Positions 26,776 through 35,020 of a DNA stretch of 64,000 nucleotides are shown here, one piece after another. Where the stretch lies: positions 1-64,000 of the forward strand of contig JBNJGB010000002.1 of assembly GCA_051747385.1 (NCBI GenBank), written 5' to 3'. Numbering within the stretch: position 1 is the first letter of the stretch; every line of letters starts with the position of its first letter. Below the pieces are notes generated by a model that did not search any database, was not told the DNA's origin, and was given only the letters and a program-made list of their open reading frames with translations. The translations under genes and the position numbers were made by a program. This stretch comes from JBNJGB01 sp051747385 (GTDB taxonomy: Bacteria > Myxococcota_A > UBA9042 > PHBI01 > JACKFB01).

Positions 26776-26952
26776 GGAATCGCAAAGTCGGACAAGCGTG
26801 GGCCGCGCGGCGGTACGGCGCCCGGCGCCGGAATGCACCCGCTCGGAAACGATGGATTTTGCGCGTCTGAGAGCAGGCACGGGCAAGGGCAAGGGCAAGG
26901 GCAAGGGCAAGGGCAAGGGCAAGGGAGGGCGGTCGACTTTGCGACCGCCCTG
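26776..26952 (+). repeat. Family A repeat, copy A3
   Basis: The copy runs from GAATCGCAAAGTCGG through GGCGCCCGGCGCCGG, the block TGCACCCGCTCGGAAACG and GCGCGTCTGAGAGCAGG. It then has about seven GGGCAA units and the terminal hairpin at 26927-26950. Inverted TCGCAAAGTCG copies lie at 26780-26790 and 26934-26944. It lies 267 bp before the CheB-CheR gene. The bases between 26953 and 27218 show no further repeat or gene. Confidence 0.9.
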
Positions 26953-27218
26953 AGGGCCTGTCGACACGCCCTATCGGAGAGAGCGGGTCTTCGGGTATGC
27001 TCGGCGGAGCACCCGACCGGCGCGTCGCCCGAGCGTGGGCCGCTTCCAGCCCGGCGACGCGACCTGTCCTCCAGGGGACACGCGACTCCCGGGTGCCGGA
27101 TGCGCTCTTTGCTCTGTACCGCGCCCCCCTCGAGGGGCGAGGACCGTTCGAGTACCCGCGGCGCCCCCGGATCGGACGAGCTACCCAACCCAGCCGATGG
27201 GCCGCGACGAGGACGAGG

Positions 27219-30212
27219 ATGGCCGGTGACGAGACCCCAGCCGAGGCGGAGCCGGATCGAGCCGAGGAGGCCGATGATGCCAGCTCGGTTCGTGCTGCGT
27301 CCGAGAGCTCGGACGGCGGGGACGGAGCGGACCGACCCGTGGCCGTCGTGGCCCTCGGCGCGTCGGCAGGCGGTCTGGACGCGCTGCAGCGCTTCTTCTC
27401 CAAGATGCCGCCGGATCGCGACGTCGCGTTCGTCGTCGTCACCCACGTCCAGCACGACCGCCAGACCCTGCTCCCCGAGCTGCTGTCCAGGGTCACGGAG
27501 ATGCCCGTCGTCGCCGCGGAGGAGGGCGATCGGGTCGAGGCGAACAAGGTGATCGTCGCCAGCGACTGGATCATGACCCTGTCCGATGGGGTCATTCAGC
27601 GGCTGGATGCGGACGTTGCGCAGACGGAGGGCTTCCGCCATCACCCCATCGACCAGTTCTTCCGCGCCCTGGCGGAGGATCAGCACGAGCGCGCCGTCGG
27701 CGTGGTGCTGTCCGGGACGGCCAACGACGGCACCCTGGGCCTCCGGGCGATCAAGGGGGCCGGAGGGATGGTCATGGTCCAGGCCCCCGAGTCCGCACAG
27801 CACAGGGGCATGCCGGACAGCGCGCTGGCCACCGGGCTCGTCGACCACGAGCTCCCTCCCGAGGCGCTCCCGGGGGCGCTGATCGAGTACTGCGCGGGGC
27901 CCCTCCTGGCGCCGGAGGGATCGGACCGACCGGCCCTCCCGGACGACGCGATGCACCGGATCCTCGTGCGCGTCCGGAGCCACACCGGCCACGACTTCAC
28001 GTCGTACAAGAAGAGCACCATGTCCCGGCGGATCGCGCGGCGCATGAACGCCCACCACCTCCGCGAGCCGGAGGACTACCTGGACCATGTCCGGGAGCAC
28101 CCGGAGGAGCTGGATCGGCTGCTGCGGGAGCTGCTGATCAGCGTCACGAGGTTCTTCAGGGACCACGACGCCTTCGAAGCCCTCGCCGAGGAGGCGATCC
28201 CGGAGCTGATCGGCGCGCGACCCGACGACGAGCCCCTCCGCGTCTGGGTGCCCGGCTGCGCGACCGGAGAGGAGGCGTACTCCGTCGCCATCCTGCTGGA
28301 CGAGGGCATCCGCCGGGCCGAGTCCATGCACCGGGTCCAGATCTTCGCCACCGACCTGGACGAGCGTGCCATCGAGACCGGGCGCGCCGGCCTCTACCCC
28401 GAGGCCATCGCCGCCGACGTCTCCCCGGAGCGCCTGGAGCGCTACTTCCACCGCGAGGACGCGGCCTTTCGCATCTCGAAGCGCGTCCGCGACACGATCG
28501 TCTTCGCGACCCAGAACGTGATCACGGATCCCCCGTTCACGCACCTGGACCTGATCGTCTGCCGGAACCTGCTGATCTACCTCGACGTGACGGCCCAGCG
28601 CCGCGTCGTGCCGATCTTCCACTACGCGCTCCGCGACCCCGGCTTCCTGTTCCTGGGCTCCTCGGAGACCCCGGGAGAGGCGGGGCACCTGTTCGAGACG
28701 GTCGACGCGGCGCACCGGATCTTCCGCCGCAGGGCGATCCCGGGCGTCGCGCATCCGGCCGTGGCGATCCCCAGGGCACCCCCCCGGCAGAGCCGCCCGA
28801 CGGGTGCGGCGCCGGTCCGCCCGCCCGCGCGGGACGTGCAGGTCGTCCGGAGCATCGAGCGCCTGCTGATGACCCTCTTCGTCCCCTGCGCCGTCCTCGT
28901 CGACGAGCGCGGGACGGTGCTTTACATCCACGGGCCGTCGGGGGCGTATCTCCAGCCGGAGCAGGGCAAGCCCAGGAACGACATCCTGGCCATGGCCCGG
29001 GACGGGCTGCGACCCGGCCTGACCACGGCGTTGGGGCGCGCCAGGCGCGAGCGCGAGGAGGTCGTCCGCCGCGGGATGCGGCTGGGGGACGACGACGCGC
29101 ACACCCACGTCGACGTGACCGTGCGCCCCCTGACGGCGCCCGAGGCGCTCCGCGGCTTCCTCCTGGTGACCTTCGAGCCCTCCGCCGTCCCCGGGGCCGG
29201 CGAGCCCGAGGTCCGGACCGAGGGGCCCCGGGAGCAGGACGGCCGGGCCGAGCTCGAGCGGGAGCTGGCGGCCACCCGGGAGAGCCTGCAGAGCACCGTC
29301 GAGGAGCTGGAGGCGTCCAACGAGGAGCTCCGGAGCGCCTACGAGGAGATGCAGTCCACCAACGAGGAGATGCAGAGCGCCAACGAGGAGCTCGAGACGT
29401 CCAAGGAGGAGCTCCAGTCCCTCAACGAGGAGCTGAGCACGGTCAACGCCGAGCTGGAGACCAAGGTCGACGCCCTGAGCGAGGCCCGGGACGACATGGC
29501 GAACCTGCTCGACAGCATGCACATCGCCACGGTCTTCCTCGACCGGGACCTCCGCGTGGAGCGGTACACCCAGCAGGCGACGGAGATCGTCCGCCTCATC
29601 GAGTCGGACGTCGGGCGGCCCCTGGCCGACCTCGCCACCCGGCTCCGGTATGACCGGCTCCTCGACGACTGTCGGGCCGTGCTGGACACGCTGGTGCCCC
29701 GGGAGGAGGAGGTCCAGGACGACGCCGGGCGCTGGCTCCTGGTGCGCGTGAGGCCCTATCGGACGACCGGCGACGTCGTCGACGGCGTCGTGGTCTCCTT
29801 CATCGACATCGACCGGACCCGCCGGGCGGAGATCGCCCGAGCCAAGGCCGCGGCGGCCAAGGACTTCTTCGAGAGCATCGTCCAGACGATCCGCGCGCCC
29901 CTGGTGATCCTCGACGAGCGCCTGACGGTCATCCTGATCAACGAGTCGTTCCGCCGTACGTTCAAGACGAGTCGAGAGGAGTGCGAGGGCCGGTCCATCT
30001 ACGACCTGGGCGACGGCCAGTGGGACATCGCGCCGCTCCGGCAGCTGCTCGAAGAGATCCTGCCGCGCAGGACGAGGTTGAAGAGCTTCCGGGTGGAGCA
30101 CGACTTCCCCGTCATCGGCCGGCGCGCGTTCCTACTGAACGCCCAGCGCCTGCGGCAGGAGATGGGCGAGCGGATCCTCCTCGCCTTCGAAGACATCACG
30201 GAGGAAGCATGA
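27219..30212 (+). CDS. CheB-CheR fusion with coiled coil and PAS domains
   Basis: The 997-residue product joins a CheB methylesterase domain, a CheR methyltransferase domain, a coiled coil and PAS-type sensors. CheB carries its triad: Ser49 in GASAGG, His76 in VVTHVQHD and Asp170 in TANDGT. CheR shows SVTRFFRDHDAFEAL and the SAM loop WVPGCATGEEAYSVAI. The coiled coil is strikingly regular (EELEASNEELRSAYEEMQST onward). PAS-like segments begin with LLDSMHIATVFLDRDLRVER and IVQTIRAPLVILDERLTVIL. The ATG at 27219 follows GAGGACGAGG; upstream codons to 26997 are not protein-like. The stop overlaps the start of the hybrid kinase, so both are made together. No receptor or CheA is nearby. Confidence 0.92.
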   Translation: MAGDETPAEAEPDRAEEADDASSVRAASESSDGGDGADRPVAVVALGASAGGLDALQRFFSKMPPDRDVAFVVVTHVQHDRQTLLPELLSRVTEMPVVAAEEGDRVEANKVIVASDWIMTLSDGVIQRLDADVAQTEGFRHHPIDQFFRALAEDQHERAVGVVLSGTANDGTLGLRAIKGAGGMVMVQAPESAQHRGMPDSALATGLVDHELPPEALPGALIEYCAGPLLAPEGSDRPALPDDAMHRILVRVRSHTGHDFTSYKKSTMSRRIARRMNAHHLREPEDYLDHVREHPEELDRLLRELLISVTRFFRDHDAFEALAEEAIPELIGARPDDEPLRVWVPGCATGEEAYSVAILLDEGIRRAESMHRVQIFATDLDERAIETGRAGLYPEAIAADVSPERLERYFHREDAAFRISKRVRDTIVFATQNVITDPPFTHLDLIVCRNLLIYLDVTAQRRVVPIFHYALRDPGFLFLGSSETPGEAGHLFETVDAAHRIFRRRAIPGVAHPAVAIPRAPPRQSRPTGAAPVRPPARDVQVVRSIERLLMTLFVPCAVLVDERGTVLYIHGPSGAYLQPEQGKPRNDILAMARDGLRPGLTTALGRARREREEVVRRGMRLGDDDAHTHVDVTVRPLTAPEALRGFLLVTFEPSAVPGAGEPEVRTEGPREQDGRAELERELAATRESLQSTVEELEASNEELRSAYEEMQSTNEEMQSANEELETSKEELQSLNEELSTVNAELETKVDALSEARDDMANLLDSMHIATVFLDRDLRVERYTQQATEIVRLIESDVGRPLADLATRLRYDRLLDDCRAVLDTLVPREEEVQDDAGRWLLVRVRPYRTTGDVVDGVVVSFIDIDRTRRAEIARAKAAAAKDFFESIVQTIRAPLVILDERLTVILINESFRRTFKTSREECEGRSIYDLGDGQWDIAPLRQLLEEILPRRTRLKSFRVEHDFPVIGRRAFLLNAQRLRQEMGERILLAFEDITEEA

Positions 30213-31972
30213 GTGACCGCTCCGACCATCCGTTCCCCCCCGAAGACTGGGAGCGCCTCCGCCGTGAGGCCCTGGAGCGCCTTCGGGGAAGACGGCAGCC
30301 GCTGTCCCGCCTCACCGGCGAGGACCTGGAGGCGCTGGTCCACGAGCTGGAGATCCACCACGTCGAGCTGGAGGTGCAGAACGAGGAGCTGCGCCGGGCG
30401 CAGGCGGACCTCGCCGAGGCCCGGGACCGGTATCGCGACCTCTACGAGCTCGCGCCCGTCGGCTACCTCACCCTCGACGAACAGGGGGTGATCGTCCGCG
30501 CCAACCAAGCGATGTCGAAGCTGTGCGGCGTGGAGACGGGCGACCTCCTGGGGAGGCGCATCGAGTCCCTGCTGGTCGCCTCGAGCCGCGACGACTGCTA
30601 TCGGCTCCTGCGGCAGGCCACCGGCGATGGCGCTCCCCGGGACCTGGAGCTCCAGCTCGAGACTCCGGGCGGGGACACGCCGGCCGGGGAGGCGCGGTGG
30701 GCTCACGTCGTGGTCGCCCCGAGCACGCCGGGAGGATTCCGCGTCGCGCTCACCGACGTCACGGAGCGGAAGAAGGCCATCGAGGATCGGCTCGAGCTGG
30801 CGCGGCATCGCCGCGTCCTGCAGGAGCGGATGCTCGAGCAGCTGGGCGCCCTGGCCGGGGGGCTGGCCCACGACTTCAACAACCTCCTGCAGACGGTCCT
30901 CGGCAACGTCCAGCTCGTGCTGGACGAGCAGCCGGAAGACTCCCGGTGGCGCCCGGGGCTCGAGGACGCCGCGGCGGCCGCCCGGGAGGGCGGAGAGCTC
31001 ACGTACCTGATGCTCGCCTACGCGGGAAAGGCCTCGTCCCGCCCCCTGAGCCTCGACCTCGGCGAGGTCGTCCACGGGCTGATCCCGGTGCTCGAGTCCG
31101 GGGCGCCGGACGTCGACCTCGTCTTGGAGCGCGCGCGCGACCTGCCGCCCATCGACGCCGACCTCGGCCAGCTCCAGATGGTGGTGCTCAACCTGGTATC
31201 GAACGCCTCGGAGGCGACGCCCGAGGGCGGCACCGTGCGCATCCGGACGGGCACGAAGCGGCTGTCCGCCGAAGAGCCGGAGCAGGCGGTCGGAGGTCAG
31301 GCGGAGCCCGGAGAGTACGTTTTCCTCTCGGTCCACGACGCCGGCGCGGGCATGGCTCCCGAGATCCGGCGACGGATGTTCGAGCCGTTCTTCTCGACGA
31401 AGACCCAGCAGCGGGGCCTGGGGCTCGCGGCCGTCCTGGGCATCGTGCGGAAGCACGGGGGCGACATCCTGGTGGACACCCGCCCGGGCGACGGGACGAC
31501 GGTCACGGTGCTGTTTCCTCTCGGGCGGAGGCGGGATCGCGAGGGGCCCGGGCCGGCCGCCGAGGAGACGAAGCGAGGCTCCGGGCTGGTGGTCGTCGCC
31601 GACGACGAGCCCACCATCCGCGACATCGCGAAGGCCATGCTCGAGTCGGCGGGCTTCTCGGTCCGGACCGCCGCCGACGGCGCCGAGGCCCTGGACCTGG
31701 TTCGGCGACACCGGAGCGAGGTCGCGTGCGTGCTCGTGGACTACTTCATGCCGCGCATGAACGGGCTGGAGGTCATCGAGGCGGTCCGGGCCATGGATCC
31801 GGCTCCCCCCGTCCTCCTGATGAGCGGCTATACGCGGGAGGAGGTGCTGTCCAGCGACGCGATGGACGACGTCCCGTTCCTCCCCAAGCCCTTCACCGCT
31901 CGTCAGCTCCGGGACGCCGTGCTTCGACGGGCCCGCCGTCCGGGCGCCGAGCCCGGCGCCATATCCACGTGA
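30209..31972 (+). CDS. Hybrid sensor histidine kinase (PAS-HK-receiver)
   Basis: The 587-residue product lacks membrane spans. A helical N-terminus (LVHELEIHHVELEVQNEELR) resembles the coiled coil of the upstream CheB-CheR protein and may pair with it. A PAS domain follows (about 75-190), then the phosphoacceptor His221 in LAHDFNN. The ATPase has the N box NLVSNASEA, DAGAGMAP and FEPFFSTK. The C-terminal receiver has Asp511 in LVDYFMP and Lys560 in LPKPF. Its ATG overlaps the upstream TGA by ATGA. The output is unknown because no DNA-binding regulator is adjacent. Confidence 0.92.
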   Translation: MSDRSDHPFPPEDWERLRREALERLRGRRQPLSRLTGEDLEALVHELEIHHVELEVQNEELRRAQADLAEARDRYRDLYELAPVGYLTLDEQGVIVRANQAMSKLCGVETGDLLGRRIESLLVASSRDDCYRLLRQATGDGAPRDLELQLETPGGDTPAGEARWAHVVVAPSTPGGFRVALTDVTERKKAIEDRLELARHRRVLQERMLEQLGALAGGLAHDFNNLLQTVLGNVQLVLDEQPEDSRWRPGLEDAAAAAREGGELTYLMLAYAGKASSRPLSLDLGEVVHGLIPVLESGAPDVDLVLERARDLPPIDADLGQLQMVVLNLVSNASEATPEGGTVRIRTGTKRLSAEEPEQAVGGQAEPGEYVFLSVHDAGAGMAPEIRRRMFEPFFSTKTQQRGLGLAAVLGIVRKHGGDILVDTRPGDGTTVTVLFPLGRRRDREGPGPAAEETKRGSGLVVVADDEPTIRDIAKAMLESAGFSVRTAADGAEALDLVRRHRSEVACVLVDYFMPRMNGLEVIEAVRAMDPAPPVLLMSGYTREEVLSSDAMDDVPFLPKPFTARQLRDAVLRRARRPGAEPGAIST

Positions 31973-32014
31973 CGGGAGCTGCGACCACGGCCCCGGAGGG
32001 GGCGGTGCCCGACG

Positions 32015-32776
32015 TCACTGCGCGGAGCGCGCCTCGGGCTCGCCCTCGTCGGGGACGTCCTCGTCGACGGCCTCGAGGGTCTTCTCGTGCACGATCTCCT
32101 TCCGCTCGACCTTGATCTCGGGGAGATGCGTGTAGCGGATGCGGTCCACGACCGCGTAGGCGATGCCGCGGTCCACGGCGTCCCGGGCGGTGAGGGCGAA
32201 GCCGCCCTGCTCGATCTTCGCCCGGAGGTCCTCGTCGTCCATGCGGATGCGGGTCGCGAGGCGCCCGTAGAACCGCTCCAGGTAGTCGGCGCGGGCCTCC
32301 TGCAGCATCGCCTCCTGGGGCGTCGGCTCCTTGACCTCGGGGGGCTCCTCGCCCTCCTTCGGCTCCGGGGGCGGCTCGGGCTTCTCGACGCCCTCGTAAG
32401 CGACCTCCGTGAAGACCAGCCCCCCGGAGGGGTAGACGACGACCCGGTCTGCGAACGGCGCCAGCGCGGCCCCGGCCCCGTGGACCTGCGTGACCACGAC
32501 GGCGACCACGGGGCTGGCGAGCGACCGGATCGTGTCGGCCACGATCATCACGCCCTGGGCGGAGCCGTCCGTGGCCGTGATCATCACGTGGACCGGGGCG
32601 TCCGCCTGGGTGTCCAGGGTGATGAGCTTGTCGGCGATCTTGGTGGCGACGCCCACGGTCAGGACGCCGCCCACGCGCACCTGGCGCTGGGTGAGCTCCA
32701 GAGCGCGGGCGTCCGCGCCGCCGAGCGTCAGCAGCGTGGCCGCGAGGGTGAACAGGCCTGCAAGTCGTCGCATCAT
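32015..32776 (-). CDS. Exported ClpP/SppA-fold protein lacking the catalytic serine
   Basis: The 253-residue product has a signal peptide (MMRRLAGLFTLAATLLTLGG, then ADA) after AAAGGA. The body fits the ClpP/crotonase fold: PVHVMITATDGSAQGVMIVAD, SPVVAVVVTQVHGAGAALAP and PFADRVVVYPSGGLVF. In active relatives the segment VxGxAxSxG holds the nucleophilic Ser; here it reads VHGAGAALAP without Ser, so peptidase activity seems absent. A Glu/Pro-rich insert (EKPEPPPEPKEGEEPPEVKE) precedes the C-terminal helices. The longer upstream frame is a shadow of the helicase gene. Confidence 0.65.
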   Translation of the reverse strand: MMRRLAGLFTLAATLLTLGGADARALELTQRQVRVGGVLTVGVATKIADKLITLDTQADAPVHVMITATDGSAQGVMIVADTIRSLASPVVAVVVTQVHGAGAALAPFADRVVVYPSGGLVFTEVAYEGVEKPEPPPEPKEGEEPPEVKEPTPQEAMLQEARADYLERFYGRLATRIRMDDEDLRAKIEQGGFALTARDAVDRGIAYAVVDRIRYTHLPEIKVERKEIVHEKTLEAVDEDVPDEGEPEARSAQ

Positions 32777-32874
32777 CGGTCCTTTCGGCTCCGTGGGGTG
32801 GGCGGATCGCCGGACTGCGGTAGCGTGCAACGTCACCGGAGCCTTGGCAAGCTGGCGGCGCACCAGGGTCGGCC

Positions 32875-34890
32875 TCACCCGGACAGGCGGTCGAGCAGGT
32901 CGGCGAAGCGCTGCTTCGTCTCGTCGCGGCCGGGCTCGCCGCCGCCGCGGCTCCGATCCTCGTCCTCGCGGTGATCGTCGGGGATGTCGCCCAGAAAGCG
33001 CGAGGGGCGGGCCGGCTCCGCCCCGTGGAACTTGATGCGCAGCCGGCTGTGGGTCAGGAACAGGCGCCGCCGGGCCCGGGTGATGGCCACGTAGAACAGG
33101 CGGCGCTCCTCGGAGATGTCCCCGCCGTCGTCGATGGTCCGCTGGTGGGGCATGGAGCCCTCCTGGCAGCCGATGACGAAGCAGACGGGCCACTCCAGCC
33201 CCTTCGAGCCGTGCACGGTCATCATGGTGACGGCGTCGGCGTGGTCGTCCTCGGCCTGGTTCCGACGGTCCAGGGTCACGGACTTGAGGAAGTCGCCCAC
33301 GTCCCCGTCCGGGTTGCGCTCCCGCCAGCGGCGCATGCCCTCCATGAGGTACTCGACGTGTCGCCACCGCGCGTGCCCGCCCGGCCCCTCCGTGGGATCG
33401 CGGATCCACGCGGCCCGCGCCCCGATGGCCTCGCAGAGGTCCCCGACGATGCGCGCCAGGTCCCCGTCGCCCTCCTCCAGGCGATCGCCCAGGCGCGAGA
33501 CCACCTCGTGGAACTCCTTCAGCGCCTCCACCTGCGGGCGCGCCATGCCCGGGATCTCGTCCGCGTGGGCGCAGGCCCGGAACGGGCTCATCCGATGCTC
33601 CGCCGCGAAGTCCATGAGCGAGGCCAGCCGCTTCGGGCCGATGCCCCGCTGCGGGAAGTTCACGACGCGCACGAAGCCGCTGCGATCCCGCGGGTTGTGC
33701 ATGAGCCGCAGGTAGGACAGGACGTCCTTGATCTCCTTGCGCTCGTAGAAGTTGTACGCGCCCACCAGGCGGTAGGGGATCCCCCCGAGCCGGAAGGCCT
33801 CCTCGACGGCCGACGCCTGCGATGACGCCCGGAACAGCACGCCGAAGTGCGACCAGGGCCGGTGCTCGTCCACGTGCATGCGGTGGATCTCGCCGGCGAG
33901 GAACGACGCCTCGGACCGGGGATCCTTGCAGCGGACCACGCGGACCGGATCGCCGTCGCCGCTGTCGGTCCACAGGCGCTTGTCCTTCCGGTCGGCGTTC
34001 CGGGCGATGACGTGGTTCGCCGCCGAGAGGATGTGCCCGGTGGAGCGGTAGTTCTGCTCCAGGGCGATGACCGTGGCGTCCGGGAAGTGCCGCTCGAACT
34101 GGAGGATGTTCTCCACGCAGGCGCCGCGCCACCCGTAGATGCTCTGGTCGTCGTCGCCCACGACGCAGAGGCTCCGGTGCTCGTCCGCCAGCAGCCGCAC
34201 CATCTCGAGCTGCATCATGTTCGTGTCCTGGTACTCGTCCACCAGGATCGTGCGGAAGCGGGCCCGCCACTTGTCCCGGACCTCCGGGTGCTCCCGGAGC
34301 ATCTGCACGGGCAGGAGGATGAGGTCGTCGAAGTCGATGCACCGGTGGGCCCGGATCCACTCGATGTACTTGCGGTACACCGCCGCCGTGTAGCGACGCC
34401 CCGGCTGCCGGGCCAGGTCGTCCGGGGACAGGCCCGCGTTCCGCGCGTTCGAGATGCCGGTGAGAAACGTCTGCGGGTCGTGGCGGCGCGGATCGATGCG
34501 GAGCTGCTTGAGGGACTGGCGCACGGCCACCGCCTGATCCGCGGCGTCCAGCAGGGTCACGGGCCGCGACAGGCCGAGGCGACGCGCCTCCTCCTCGACC
34601 ATGCGCAGGCCGAGGGAGTGAAAGGTGCCCACCGTGATCGAGGACGCCGCCTCCCGGCCCACCAGGCCGGCGACGCGCTCGGCCATCTCGCCGGCCGCCT
34701 TGTTGGTGAACGTCAGCGCCAGGACGCGGTCCGCCGGCGTCCCCGTCGCCACGAGGTGGGCGATCCGGACGGTGATGACCCGGGTCTTGCCGCTGCCCGC
34801 CCCGGCCAGGACGAGGAGGGGCCCGCCGCGGTGCAGGACGGCGGCGCGCTGCTGCGGGTTCAGTCCTTCGGCGAGCGCATCGGGCGTCAT
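32875..34890 (-). CDS. UvrD/PcrA-family superfamily 1 DNA helicase
   Basis: The 671-residue product carries all SF1A helicase motifs. They are the Q motif (LNPQQRAAVLH), Walker A AGAGSGKT (29-36), LTFTNKAAGEMAERV, VDEYQDTN, GDDDQSIYGWRGA, ALEQNYRSTGHIL, MMTVHGSKGLEWPVCF and VAITRARRRLFL. It unwinds DNA 3' to 5' in repair or replication restart. It is shorter than E. coli UvrD (720) because the C-terminal Tudor-like tail is absent, which is closer to Rep. It ends 98 bp from the ClpP-fold gene and is divergent from the lipoprotein at 35021. Confidence 0.93.
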   Translation of the reverse strand: MTPDALAEGLNPQQRAAVLHRGGPLLVLAGAGSGKTRVITVRIAHLVATGTPADRVLALTFTNKAAGEMAERVAGLVGREAASSITVGTFHSLGLRMVEEEARRLGLSRPVTLLDAADQAVAVRQSLKQLRIDPRRHDPQTFLTGISNARNAGLSPDDLARQPGRRYTAAVYRKYIEWIRAHRCIDFDDLILLPVQMLREHPEVRDKWRARFRTILVDEYQDTNMMQLEMVRLLADEHRSLCVVGDDDQSIYGWRGACVENILQFERHFPDATVIALEQNYRSTGHILSAANHVIARNADRKDKRLWTDSGDGDPVRVVRCKDPRSEASFLAGEIHRMHVDEHRPWSHFGVLFRASSQASAVEEAFRLGGIPYRLVGAYNFYERKEIKDVLSYLRLMHNPRDRSGFVRVVNFPQRGIGPKRLASLMDFAAEHRMSPFRACAHADEIPGMARPQVEALKEFHEVVSRLGDRLEEGDGDLARIVGDLCEAIGARAAWIRDPTEGPGGHARWRHVEYLMEGMRRWRERNPDGDVGDFLKSVTLDRRNQAEDDHADAVTMMTVHGSKGLEWPVCFVIGCQEGSMPHQRTIDDGGDISEERRLFYVAITRARRRLFLTHSRLRIKFHGAEPARPSRFLGDIPDDHREDEDRSRGGGEPGRDETKQRFADLLDRLSG

Positions 34891-35020
34891 GATGCCGCAA
34901 CCTAGCGGACCACGGCGCGCGGGGCCACCGCGGGGTGACGACCCGGTGTCGCCCCGGTTTGTGGCGGGACCTCGGGGTTACCTATACTCCGAGCACCTCA
35001 GACCTCCCGGGAGAGGCCAC

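Noticed and set aside
26927..26950. Intrinsic terminator at the family A hairpin
   Set aside because: No T tract follows in any copy, the hairpin occurs in both orientations, and one copy lies upstream of a gene start.
26217..30101. 1294-residue minus-strand open frame
   Set aside because: It runs antisense to the CheB-CheR gene and through repeats; low complexity and no motifs.
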